Below are positions 33,812-41,732 of a stretch of 64,000 bases of DNA, piece by piece. The stretch's first letter is position 1. Every line of letters starts with the position of its first letter. The DNA is taken from the NCBI GenBank assembly GCA_022601195.1, contig JAHZIX010000045.1, positions 874,155 through 938,154 on the forward strand. Direction: 5' to 3'. The translations under genes were made by a program, and so were the position numbers. The notes beneath the pieces are model-generated. The model was not told where the DNA came from and ran no database searches. It saw nothing but the letters and a program-made list of their open reading frames with translations. This stretch comes from Deltaproteobacteria bacterium. GTDB lineage: Bacteria; Acidobacteriota; Thermoanaerobaculia; Multivoradales; JAHZIX01.

Positions 33812-34999
33812 CTAGGTTCCGGAGGTGTCGAGGGGAAGAGTTGCACCTTCAGCCTTCTCCTGCTCTGCCAAGAGATTCGCCTGTGCGGTGCGCAATCTCT
33901 TCTGAGCGAGATCGTCTTCCGGGTTCAACTCGAGGGACAGTTTGAAGCAATCGGCTGCTTCTCTCCATTTCCCCTGCGACCCAAGAGCCGTACCCAGGTT
34001 GCGGTAGGCAAGGGCGTACTTGGGGTCCAGCTCGATGGCCCGTCGGAAGCATGCAATGGCTTCTTCCATGTTTCCTTGTTTGGCGAACGCCCATCCGAGG
34101 CTATCCCTGGCCAAGGCATAGTCTGGATCCAATTCGATCGCCTTGAGAAGAGTGGCAATGGCCTCTTCCAACTTACCTTGTTTGGCGAGGACCCACCCGA
34201 GATTGTTACGAGCTAGAACTTGCTCGGAGTCCAGCTCGATGGCCCTTCGAAAGCAATCGATGGCTTCTTCCAGCTTTCCCTGTTTGGCGAGGACCCACCC
34301 GAGGTTGGTGTTGGCCAAGGTGTGCTGAGGGTCTAGCTCGAGCGCCCGTCGATGGCATGAAATTGCCTCCTCCAACTCCCCGTGGTCGGTGAGATGGTGC
34401 CCAAGATTGGTATGAGCCTTGGCTGACAGAGGGTCTAGCTCGAGCGCCCTCCTAAAAAAGGGAATCGCCTTTGAGCTCCGACCACGGCTCCACCAGTAGA
34501 CTCCGAGGTAACGATGGGCCTTCGCCGATGTGGGGTCCTGAATGAGGACCCGGTCTTCAAGGAGATGGCGAGCCTGAACGAGCTGCTCCCGGTTCCGATT
34601 GGGTCTGGCGATCACCTCACACCCGGGCATTCCACCAAGGAGGTCCCAGGCCTCAGCCAACCATTGGTTCACTTCGACTTTCGTCTGGCGGTGGGTGAGC
34701 TGGCGAGTGTAGTAGAAACTGACAACTCCCAGAACGGCTCCCAATAGGGCGAGAATGAAAAGGCCGATTTCTTTCCAGAGTTGCAGCCCGGAAGTTTCTT
34801 GGGGATGCGAGTGCTCCGCGACGGTGGGCAAGGTCTCTGGGGCCGATTGAGTCCCATGTGGCAACTGGCCAGCTGAAGGACTCGAGGCCGGGGTTGGCTC
34901 TACCGGGACCTGGGCGGCAGAACCAACTGCGAACCCAAGGAACCACCCGCAGCAGGCTATTGTGTAGAGGAACGTTTTCATAATTTGAATTGAATACAT
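33812..34999 (-). CDS. Membrane-anchored TPR protein
   Basis: 395 residues. A signal peptide (TFLYTIACCGWFLGFAVGSA) is followed by a Pro/Ser-rich spacer, a membrane helix (EIGLFILALLGAVLGVVSFY) near residue 85, and then six consecutive 34-residue TPRs with the pattern ALARxNLGWVLAKQGKLEEA and AIELDP. Such arrays bind partner proteins and often organise polysaccharide export or assembly complexes. The central repeats are so alike (LGWVLAKQGKLEEAI twice) that recent unit duplication is likely. A second start at MKTF (34981) is equally good. It lies downstream of the SDR gene on the same strand, 108 bp away. Confidence 0.85.
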   Translation of the reverse strand: MYSIQIMKTFLYTIACCGWFLGFAVGSAAQVPVEPTPASSPSAGQLPHGTQSAPETLPTVAEHSHPQETSGLQLWKEIGLFILALLGAVLGVVSFYYTRQLTHRQTKVEVNQWLAEAWDLLGGMPGCEVIARPNRNREQLVQARHLLEDRVLIQDPTSAKAHRYLGVYWWSRGRSSKAIPFFRRALELDPLSAKAHTNLGHHLTDHGELEEAISCHRRALELDPQHTLANTNLGWVLAKQGKLEEAIDCFRRAIELDSEQVLARNNLGWVLAKQGKLEEAIATLLKAIELDPDYALARDSLGWAFAKQGNMEEAIACFRRAIELDPKYALAYRNLGTALGSQGKWREAADCFKLSLELNPEDDLAQKRLRTAQANLLAEQEKAEGATLPLDTSGT

Positions 35000-35107
35000 T
35001 GCCGAGGTTTATTTCCTGCCTGCTGCCGAGTAGGATTTTGAAGGTTGACCAGTCCGGGATAGATCCGCGATCTTGCGAGAGGTCGCCAACCCGCCATCGA
35101 TTCCATC

Positions 35108-36193
35108 TTACCCACCGAGGATTTCTTTCATTCGCCGGATGTTGTGGTAGCGGGGATTTTCCAACGGATCCATGATCTTGCCTGCTCGGTAGGCCGCCGC
35201 CAGGTCGCGGACGGCGTCTTCCAGGGTGTGCCGGGGGATGAAGCCCAGGACGCGGCGCACCTTGGAGGAGTCGATATGGTACGACCTCAGATCATCGCTG
35301 GGCTCGACTCGGATCTCCACCTCGGCTCCTGGCTTGTCCTGGCTTCCTTCCGCGGCGAGGACCGAGCGCACTTTATCCGCGATGTCTCCCACGGCGAAGT
35401 TTTCATAGCCGATGTTGAAAGCCTCTCCGTGAACCTTCTCAGCTGGTGCCTCGAGCAGGCACTCGTAGGCCGCCACCATGTCCTTGATGTGGAGATTCGG
35501 CCGCAGCTGGCTGCCACCGAAAACACGGATCAAGCCTCTTTCGAGGGCGTGAGCGGTGAGAATGTTGACCGTGAGGTCGAGGCGTAGCCGGGGCGCATAG
35601 CCGCACACCGTAGCGGGTCTGACGATGATGGGCACGGTGGCTTCCGGTCCACCGGCAGCGCTACACATCTCCAAGAGGGTCTGCTCGCATTGCAGCTTGA
35701 ACCGTGAGTAGTCGGTGAGAGGGTCTGGGGAAGCGTCCTCTTGCACCCGAGGCTCTTTTTTTACCCCATAGATGCTCGATGAGCTGGCATAGATGAACCT
35801 CTTGACTCCGCTTCTCAGTGAAGCTTCGACCAGGCCAGGAAAGCTATCGAGGTTGATGCTGCGGCCCAGGGTTGGAGCGAGCTCGAAGCTCGGGTCGTTG
35901 GAGATGCAGGCCAAGTGAAGAACGGCGTCGACACCGGGTCGGCCCTCTCCGGCCCCCCCGACCGCTCTATTCACCAGTTCCCGGTCGCGTAGGTCTCCTT
36001 CGATGAGCTCCAGCCGCGGGTGTTCCACGCAGCTCGCCAAAGCCTCTCGGCCGTACCAGAAAAGATCGAGAACGCGGACTCGGTAGCCCAGGTGCAGCAG
36101 TCGAGGTACCAGGGCGCTACCGACGTAGCCGGCACCGCCGGTCACCAGAATCGACGGGTGTTTCATCGCATGTTCCATTGACGAGTGTTCCAT
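35108..36193 (-). CDS. NAD-dependent sugar epimerase/dehydratase (extended SDR)
   Basis: 361 residues. ILVTGGAGYVGSALVPRLL binds NAD, ASSSSIYGVKKEP is the Ser/Thr site, and YxxxK is in DYSRFKLQCEQTL. LRPNLHIKDMVAAYECLL is the usual substrate-side helix. It belongs to a sub-branch seen with sugar clusters; the epimerised carbon is not predictable. Three in-frame ATGs occur within the first 10 residues; MKHPSILVTGG (36166) is as good a start as 36193. It is 13 bp downstream of the permuted RfaE-like gene and thus co-transcribed with it. Confidence 0.82.
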   Translation of the reverse strand: MEHSSMEHAMKHPSILVTGGAGYVGSALVPRLLHLGYRVRVLDLFWYGREALASCVEHPRLELIEGDLRDRELVNRAVGGAGEGRPGVDAVLHLACISNDPSFELAPTLGRSINLDSFPGLVEASLRSGVKRFIYASSSSIYGVKKEPRVQEDASPDPLTDYSRFKLQCEQTLLEMCSAAGGPEATVPIIVRPATVCGYAPRLRLDLTVNILTAHALERGLIRVFGGSQLRPNLHIKDMVAAYECLLEAPAEKVHGEAFNIGYENFAVGDIADKVRSVLAAEGSQDKPGAEVEIRVEPSDDLRSYHIDSSKVRRVLGFIPRHTLEDAVRDLAAAYRAGKIMDPLENPRYHNIRRMKEILGG

Positions 36194-36206
36194 CGAGATA
36201 CAGATC

Positions 36207-37847
36207 TCATTTCAGCATCGCCGTGAGCTGTTTTCGCAAATTCATGCCGTCCAAGGGCCTTTTTCGAGAGCTCGCACTGCGCTGGTGTCGGAGTTGGTGC
36301 TGGGGCTGGTGTTGGGTCCCATCCTGGGGCAGGTTTTGAGTGTGAGCTTGGGCGGTGCTGGCGAGCAGGCTGGCGAGGGCTGGGGAGGCTCCCACCGCGG
36401 CGGCCAGGGAAGCGAGGGCAAACAAGGCTTCTTCGGCACCATCTTCATCGATCGCCTTCGAGCTCAACCAAGGGGCTTCGTGGAAGGCCCCGTCTCGGGC
36501 GGCCATCAAGCAGCCCGCCCTATCCCGGGTCACGGCGATCAGGGAGCTGCCGAGGCGAGCCGCCAGCCGAGCCACGAGGGGCTGTAGCTCTCCTTCCGGA
36601 GCTCCGGCCTCGAGGCGAATTTCTCTCTCGGTGAGGCAGGCGAAGTCGGCGCGGTCATAGCGGCTCACCATTGGGTACCCACGGCCGTTGCTATGGGCCT
36701 GGGTGCGGATGGCGATGAAGTGGGGCAAAGCATGGAGAGCTTTGAGCAGTCGAGGGGGAATCGCGCCATAGCCATAGTCGGCGCAAATGACCAGATCGAA
36801 CCTCGCCTCTCGGTCCTCGGCTTGTCCCTCTCCGGTCATCTCAGGAGCGGTCAGGGCTTCGGCTTGCCGTAACAGCTCGTCCTCAACCTCTGAGGCCGGC
36901 AGGACTTCCTCCTGGTTGGTGACGCTGTATAGGTGGTTGCCGGAGTTGGCGTCGACGAAGCGGGCATGGGTGACGGTGGGAGAAGTGGGCCTTTCCACTA
37001 GGTGGGCACCGGCTGCCGGTGCCAGGCATTGCTCAAGAAACGCTCCTTCGCCATCGTTCCCCACCAAGCTAAGCAGCTCTACCGGGCAACCGAGTGCCGC
37101 TACTTGGTTGGCGACCGCTACTGCGCCTCCGGCCCAGCGTGCTTCGGAAAGGTTGCGGGTCGTCAAAGAGGGGGTTTTGGAAGCTCTACCGAGGGTCTCT
37201 ACATAGATGTATCGGTGGATGATGGCGTCGCCAACCACCAGCACGCGAAGCTCGGCGATGCGGTCGACGAGGGAGAGGACCTGGCCGAGGGGGTGGGCTT
37301 CCCGCAGCCCGGCAAGATATTCGCTCACCAACGGTGGATAGATCTCGAAGTGGCGGTTGAGTAACTCACTCGAGCTGAACACCAGATCGTCGATGAACTC
37401 GACCCTGCAGCCGACCTCCTGGGCAGCCTGTCGCTCCAGCTCCATCTTGCCGGTGGGGTCGTCCCCGGGGGTTCGGAACTCGCCTCCCTTGACGTAGAAG
37501 TCAGGGCGTAGCAGCCGGAGAGTCTCTTCCGCGGTTGGCCAACGATTGAGGCTGACGAAGTCGACTACCTCCAGAGCGGCCAAGGCCTCCAAGCGCAAGT
37601 TCTCAGGGAAGGCGGGTCGGTTGGGACCCTTGTCGACGAACCGGTCCGGGGTGGCGGTGACCACCACCACATCGGCTTTCCGGCTGGCTCCTCGGAAATA
37701 CCGTAGATGCCCCACGTGAAGTAGGTCGAAGACGCCGTGGCAGAGAGCTACCGTGCGTCCACCCTGCTGGATCGCCCGGATTCTCTGGCCCAGCACTTTG
37801 AGGTCGAGGATCTTTCGGTCCGTGTCGCGAAGCGCCTCCGCCTTCAT
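36207..37847 (-). CDS. Permuted RfaE-like protein: cytidylyltransferase domain then degenerate PfkB kinase domain
   Basis: 546 residues with domains in the reverse order of HldE. Residues ~15-170 are a nucleotidyltransferase with CHGVFDLLHVGHLRYF, where HVGH (44-47) is an intact HxGH site. Residues ~195-495 are a PfkB fold (RVLVVGDAIIHRYIYVETLG, GGAVAVANQVAALGCPVELL, ICADYGYGAI). The essential kinase GAGD is replaced by GAEE at 470-473, so the catalytic Asp is Glu and the anion-hole Gly is lost. The kinase is probably inactive or altered. A low-complexity Gln/His tail (THTQNL..QHQPQHQLRHQ) precedes the end. It overlaps the aminotransferase gene by 4 bp. Confidence 0.85.
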   Translation of the reverse strand: MKAEALRDTDRKILDLKVLGQRIRAIQQGGRTVALCHGVFDLLHVGHLRYFRGASRKADVVVVTATPDRFVDKGPNRPAFPENLRLEALAALEVVDFVSLNRWPTAEETLRLLRPDFYVKGGEFRTPGDDPTGKMELERQAAQEVGCRVEFIDDLVFSSSELLNRHFEIYPPLVSEYLAGLREAHPLGQVLSLVDRIAELRVLVVGDAIIHRYIYVETLGRASKTPSLTTRNLSEARWAGGAVAVANQVAALGCPVELLSLVGNDGEGAFLEQCLAPAAGAHLVERPTSPTVTHARFVDANSGNHLYSVTNQEEVLPASEVEDELLRQAEALTAPEMTGEGQAEDREARFDLVICADYGYGAIPPRLLKALHALPHFIAIRTQAHSNGRGYPMVSRYDRADFACLTEREIRLEAGAPEGELQPLVARLAARLGSSLIAVTRDRAGCLMAARDGAFHEAPWLSSKAIDEDGAEEALFALASLAAAVGASPALASLLASTAQAHTQNLPQDGTQHQPQHQLRHQRSASSRKRPLDGMNLRKQLTAMLK

Positions 37848-38998
37848 AGGTTGACGGTCGGGGAGGTCCGGGAGGCTGCGAAGTGCTCCACCGCCTCCTC
37901 CAGGGTGTGGATCACGTGGGCGATCTCTTCTTCCCGGAGGTAGGGGTTGGCTGGCAGGGTCAGGGCCTGCTCCGCGTAGGCCTCTGCTCGGGGAAAGTCA
38001 CCTCGTTGATATCCCAAGCCTTCCGCTGCCTTCTGGAGGTGGACCGGGATGGGGTAGTGGACTTTGGCTTCTACTCCCCGGTTGTTCAGAAATGCCAGGA
38101 GGTCATCGCGCCGGTCCACTTGCAAAACATAGAGGTGGTAGACGTGGCGAGTCCGAGAATCCCGAGGCGGCACCTGAACCATTGGGGCAAGGTGGGCGAG
38201 GGCTTCGTCGTAGCGGCGAGCCACTGCAATGCGGGCGTTGGTATCTTGGTCTGCACCTTCCATCAACAAGCTGCCGACGACCGCTTGAAGGGTATGGAGG
38301 CGAGAGTTGCGGCCAAACACCGCGACCTCGTCTCGGTTTACCAAGCCATGGTTCCGTTGCAGTCGAATGGCCTCGGCGACGGCTGGGTCCCCAGTCAGCA
38401 CGACGCCGCCGTCTCCCCAGACATGAAGATTCTTCAAAGGATGAAGGCTGAAGGCGGCAGCGTGGCTCCAGGTTCCCGGAGGGTCGCCATCGAAACTGGC
38501 TAGTACAGCTTGGCAGGCGTCCTCGACGATGAGCAGGCCATGTCGGTCGGCGATCCCCCGCAGGGTGCGCATATCCACCATATCGCCGGTGTAGTGGACC
38601 GGCATGATGGCTCGGGTGGCCTTCGTGATGGCTCCTTCCACTTGCTCGAGATCCATCAAGTAGCGATCGTCGGTGTCGACGAAGACCGGCCTGGCCCCGA
38701 CCATGACGATGGCTCCAGCAGTGGCCACAAAGGTACTGGGAGAGGTGATCACTTCGTCGCCAGGGCCGATTCCCAGAGCTTCGAGGGCGAGGGCCAAGGC
38801 GTCCGTGCCGGATCCGACTCCCACCGCCCAAGGCTGGTCTCTTCCTGGAGCGGTGTGGAGCTCGGCGAAACGGCTCTCGAAAGCCTCGACTCGCGGCCCG
38901 AGAGTGAAGTCTCCCGCCTGCACCACCGGCCGCAGGGCTTCGAGTAAGGGCTCGGGGTCGGAAAACTGACGAGGTAGGTAGGAGAAGGGTACTTTCAT
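37844..38998 (-). CDS. DegT/DnrJ/EryC1/StrS-family PLP sugar aminotransferase
   Basis: 384 residues. GSGTDALALALEALGIGPGD, SPSTFVATAGAIVMVGARP and VEDACQAVLASFDG are standard; the PLP-binding Lys lies in FSLHPLKNLHVWGDGG. The C-terminus VKVHYPIPVHLQKA is the substrate end of the fold. These enzymes aminate a keto-sugar nucleotide (usually at C3 or C4). It follows the TPP-dependent E1 pair and precedes the permuted RfaE-like gene in the same direction. A TAGAAT box is located 8 nt before its ATG. Confidence 0.92.
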   Translation of the reverse strand: MKVPFSYLPRQFSDPEPLLEALRPVVQAGDFTLGPRVEAFESRFAELHTAPGRDQPWAVGVGSGTDALALALEALGIGPGDEVITSPSTFVATAGAIVMVGARPVFVDTDDRYLMDLEQVEGAITKATRAIMPVHYTGDMVDMRTLRGIADRHGLLIVEDACQAVLASFDGDPPGTWSHAAAFSLHPLKNLHVWGDGGVVLTGDPAVAEAIRLQRNHGLVNRDEVAVFGRNSRLHTLQAVVGSLLMEGADQDTNARIAVARRYDEALAHLAPMVQVPPRDSRTRHVYHLYVLQVDRRDDLLAFLNNRGVEAKVHYPIPVHLQKAAEGLGYQRGDFPRAEAYAEQALTLPANPYLREEEIAHVIHTLEEAVEHFAASRTSPTVNL

Positions 38999-39006
38999 CG
39001 CGGTCG

Positions 39007-39012
39007 ATTCTA
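39007..39012 (-). promoter_or_regulatory. Putative -10 box (TAGAAT) of the aminotransferase gene
   Basis: On the minus strand TAGAAT ends 8 nt before the ATG at 38998, in the 38-bp gap after the E1 beta gene. This would let the aminotransferase-RfaE-SDR genes be transcribed separately as a leaderless message. Confidence 0.35.
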
Positions 39013-39036
39013 GTTCAATCTAACCCTTGAGCCGAG

Positions 39037-40152
39037 TTAAAACGGTCCCTTGAAGCTCGGGTGGGGAATGTCCAGAGGAAGGTCGTCTCGACCAGCCTGG
39101 AGCTCTTCTTCGAGTTGCCCTCGAAGCTCGGGTTTGGCACCGACCAGATCGCAAATAGCGGCGCCGATCTGCGGTGAGCGGATGTAGAAGACCTCCGCCA
39201 AAGCGCGGGAGCTGGGAGTGGGGTGGTCCGGCAGGCCGAGGCGCCTGGGTGCCGCCTTGAGGCTATCGAAGGTTTCGCTGGCTGCCCGCGCGACGATCTC
39301 GGCGCCGAGGCCGAAGCTCGAGGAGCCCAGGTCGACGGTCAGAAGTCGACCGGTTCGTGCAACCGATGCCAAGATCTCCGCCAGCTGGAGGGGGCGCGCC
39401 ACTCTCAGGTCGAAAAGGTCGACACCGATGCCCTGATTCGCCAGGGCGTTGGCCGCTTGTAGGGCTTCCAGAGTCATATAGGAAGAGGCCACCACGGTCA
39501 CGTCGCCCCCCTCTCGCAGGCGGCGCGGCCCATCGAGGGGGAGAGGGGCGTAGCCCGGAGGTACGTGGCCCGTGGCGTAGTGGGTCCACCGATGTTCGAT
39601 GAAGACCACCGGGTTGTCGTCTTCGATGGCGCCCAGGAGCAGGCCCTTGAGATCTGCGGCGTTGGAGGGCAGCACGACCTTGAGGCCCGGCACTGCTGAG
39701 AAGAGGCTCTCGAGGCTCTGGGAGTGGGCAGGCCCCTGGCCCCAACCGCGTCCGACCACCACCCGGATCACCAAGGGCACACGGTGTTTTCCTCCGGAGA
39801 CGTAGTGCATCTTAGCGGCGTTGTTGAGGAGCTGTTCCATGGCCAGCAGGCTGAATTCCACCCGCTGGTGAACGACTAAGGGGCGCTGGCCCATGAGAGC
39901 CGCGCCGATGGCCATACCCGTGAAAGCGTTCTCCGCCAACGGCATCTCCATCACTCTCTGAGGCCCGAAGCGCTCGAGTAAGCCGGTCGTCGTGCCGAAG
40001 ATACCCTTGGGGTCCTGGGCTCCCTCGCCGAGGAGAAAGACCTCCGGATGACGCTCCATGGCCTGCTCGGTGGCTTCGACAATGGCCTGGGCACCGGTCA
40101 GGATTCTCTTGGAGCGGTCCTTCGGCTTCCCATCGACCTCAGGCATAGACAT
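39037..40152 (-). CDS. TPP-dependent dehydrogenase E1 component, beta subunit (transketolase C-terminal type)
   Basis: About 372 residues from MSMPEVDG or the next Met. A pyrimidine-binding domain (AIVEATEQAMERHPEVFLLG, MPLAENAFTGMAIGAALMGQ, VVGRGWGQGPAHSQSLES) is followed by the transketolase C-terminal domain (DVTVVASSYMTLEALQAANA, VDLFDLRVARPL). It pairs with the alpha subunit encoded just upstream, overlapping by about 14 bp. Such E1 pairs normally feed an E2 lipoyl enzyme, but no E2 or E3 is encoded here. With sugar genes all round, a stand-alone decarboxylation or two-carbon transfer reaction is more likely. Confidence 0.85.
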   Translation of the reverse strand: MSMPEVDGKPKDRSKRILTGAQAIVEATEQAMERHPEVFLLGEGAQDPKGIFGTTTGLLERFGPQRVMEMPLAENAFTGMAIGAALMGQRPLVVHQRVEFSLLAMEQLLNNAAKMHYVSGGKHRVPLVIRVVVGRGWGQGPAHSQSLESLFSAVPGLKVVLPSNAADLKGLLLGAIEDDNPVVFIEHRWTHYATGHVPPGYAPLPLDGPRRLREGGDVTVVASSYMTLEALQAANALANQGIGVDLFDLRVARPLQLAEILASVARTGRLLTVDLGSSSFGLGAEIVARAASETFDSLKAAPRRLGLPDHPTPSSRALAEVFYIRSPQIGAAICDLVGAKPELRGQLEEELQAGRDDLPLDIPHPSFKGPF

Positions 40153-41137
40153 GATCCGTAGCGCTTTCGGGGCGAGGAAATGGTGCTTGGAGGGCCACGC
40201 GAAAGGCGGTCTCGATCTCCGCGGCACAAGCGGCCGCGAAGCTCTCCTGGTGTTCTTTGCTGAGCAGCCCTGCCTCGGTGAGTGCCTTCTCGAACCGGGC
40301 CACAGGGCAGGCAGCCTGCCACTTCGCTAGCTCCCCTTCCGGACGATAGCCAAGATGGTCGTCGTAGGCGGGGCCACAGTGCTCTCGCCAGCGGTAGGTG
40401 TTCACCGCCACCAGGGTGGGCCCTTCCCCCTGCCGAGCCCGCTCTACTGCTACGGCAGTGGCTCGGCGAACAGCCAGCACGTCGTTGCCGTCCGCCTCTT
40501 CCACCGGTAGTTCATGGGCTGAAGCAAAGCGGGCCAAGGGCCGCTCCGGCTGTCGATCCTGGAGGGGGGTGTATACCGAGTAGAGGTTGTTCTCCAAAAA
40601 GAAAACCAGGGGAAGTTGGTGTACTACGGCCAGATTGGCGCTTTCGTGAAGAGCCCCTTCCTCCACCGCCCCGTCGCCGAAAAACGCCACCGCTACGTGA
40701 GGTAGGCCTTGCTGCTGGAAGGCCAGAGCGATACCGAGGCCCAAGGGGACGCTACTGCCGACGATGGGCACACTAGCCACCACTCCGGCATCGTCATCAA
40801 AAAGGTGCATGGATCCTCCGCGGCCGCCGCAACAGCCAGTGGCTCGGCCATGGATTTCGGCGATCATGCGGGTCAAGTCCCCTCCCTTGGCCAAATAATG
40901 GCCATGGCAGCGGTGGGTGGAGACGATGCGATCCTCGCGAGTCAGTGGGTCACAAGCTCCCACCGCTGCGGCTTCCTGACCTACCGAGAGGTGGACCGGA
41001 CAGCGCATTTCCTGAGCGCTATAGCGCGCCGCGATGGCCTCTTCGATGAGCCGTACTCGTAGCAGGTTGCGATACAGGCGCAGGAGATCTTCGGTAGATA
41101 GATCGCTTCCTTCGAGAGATATGAGATCGGTCTTCAT
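40139..41137 (-). CDS. TPP-dependent dehydrogenase E1 component, alpha subunit
   Basis: About 332 residues from MKTDLISLEG. HLSVGQEAAAVGACDPLTRE, HRCHGHYLAKGGDLTRMIAE, and the ThDP motif GDGAVEEGALHESANLAVV...FLENN (GDG to NN) are intact. A longer frame reaches 41308, but it runs through a repeat element and has atypical residues. Together with the beta subunit it forms the usual alpha2beta2 ThDP enzyme. In this genome neighbourhood (aminotransferase, RfaE-like, LIC12192-like and 2OG oxygenase genes) it likely supplies an unusual acyl or sugar precursor. Confidence 0.87.
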   Translation of the reverse strand: MKTDLISLEGSDLSTEDLLRLYRNLLRVRLIEEAIAARYSAQEMRCPVHLSVGQEAAAVGACDPLTREDRIVSTHRCHGHYLAKGGDLTRMIAEIHGRATGCCGGRGGSMHLFDDDAGVVASVPIVGSSVPLGLGIALAFQQQGLPHVAVAFFGDGAVEEGALHESANLAVVHQLPLVFFLENNLYSVYTPLQDRQPERPLARFASAHELPVEEADGNDVLAVRRATAVAVERARQGEGPTLVAVNTYRWREHCGPAYDDHLGYRPEGELAKWQAACPVARFEKALTEAGLLSKEHQESFAAACAAEIETAFRVALQAPFPRPESATDHVYA

Positions 41138-41256
41138 GCAGTCGTCTTTCTGGATTGGATGGGCCAAGCCCTCAAGGATCTTCTCACACCCCGGAAACCC
41201 AGCCGGAACATCTCTCCTTCCCTCGGTTACGACACCATGTTCACCTGAATCTACGG

Positions 41257-41375
41257 CGTCAGAAGTCGGTTCTGCTTCTCGACTGAGGGTCACTACGCTT
41301 TGCGGCACAAAGCTGTCGTTTCTTTCTTCTTTCTTCTTTCTTCTTTCTTCCGGCGTCTCCGGCGAAGTTGGTGAG
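41257..41375 (+). repeat. Dispersed repeat, copy B (~119 bp) containing a heptamer tract
   Basis: Begins GGCGTCAGA-like as copy C and ends TTGGTGAG, with TTCTGCTTCTCGAC shared exactly with copy C. The middle is replaced by a TTTCTTC microsatellite (41319-41350). Confidence 0.6.
41319..41350 (+). repeat. Heptanucleotide microsatellite (TTTCTTC)x4
   Basis: TTTC followed by four perfect copies of TTTCTTC (41323-41350). It is ~180 bp upstream of the E1 alpha start on the minus strand, where it reads as GAAGAAA repeats. Slippage could change promoter spacing; it is outside coding sequence. Confidence 0.8.
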
Positions 41376-41487
41376 CCGTTCGGGTTACTAGAGGCGCTTC
41401 CAGAATCGAGCTTGGTCAGACCATCTTCGGGAACAGTTGTCGTGGCTTGGGTAAGGGATCTTCATGGGCAAGATTGAGCAGAAGCCA

Positions 41488-41674
41488 GAGTTGCCTGTTG
41501 TTTCGAAAGGAGCGCGACCTCTGCGGCCCCCGGCGGTGGCCCGAAGCCTGGCGGGAAGAAGCGAGCACGTGTTTGAGCCCGAAGGGCGAGTTGTGCTCGT
41601 GCCGCCAGGCTTCACAGCCACTGCCGGCTCCCCGCGCCGCTGCGGTGGAGCGAGTTCGAAACAGCTGGCAACTC
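41488..41674. repeat. 187-bp imperfect palindrome (long inverted repeat)
   Basis: GAGTTGCC (41488-41495) pairs with GGCAACTC (41667-41674); TTTCGAA-flanked blocks pair next (41496-41507 with 41655-41666, 10 of 12); CCGGCGGTGGC (41530-41540) pairs with GCCACTGCCGG (41617-41627, one wobble); GAAGCCTGGCGG (41543-41554) pairs perfectly with 41602-41613; CGAGCAC with GTGCTCG; and GCCC-GAA-GGGC closes the tip. It could be a MITE-like insertion or a structured RNA/cruciform. Confidence 0.75.
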
Positions 41675-41732
41675 GGACCGGCATCGACATAGCTACCTGT
41701 CATTCGGATATGCTCGCCCTAGTGTGCTCCTC

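Larger units (their letters stand above)
41138..41732. other. 595-bp divergent gap with repeats, no gene
   Basis: Holds dispersed repeat copy B with an embedded heptamer microsatellite, and a 187-bp imperfect palindrome. Short frames on both strands across the palindrome mirror each other in composition and are not credible genes. Promoters for both flanking genes must be here, but I could not pick one confidently. Confidence 0.6.

Noticed and set aside
41138..41308. N-terminal extension of the E1 alpha frame to 41308
   Set aside because: It runs through the edge of dispersed repeat copy B, has non-conserved residues, and MKTDLISLEG at 41137 is a normal E1 alpha start.
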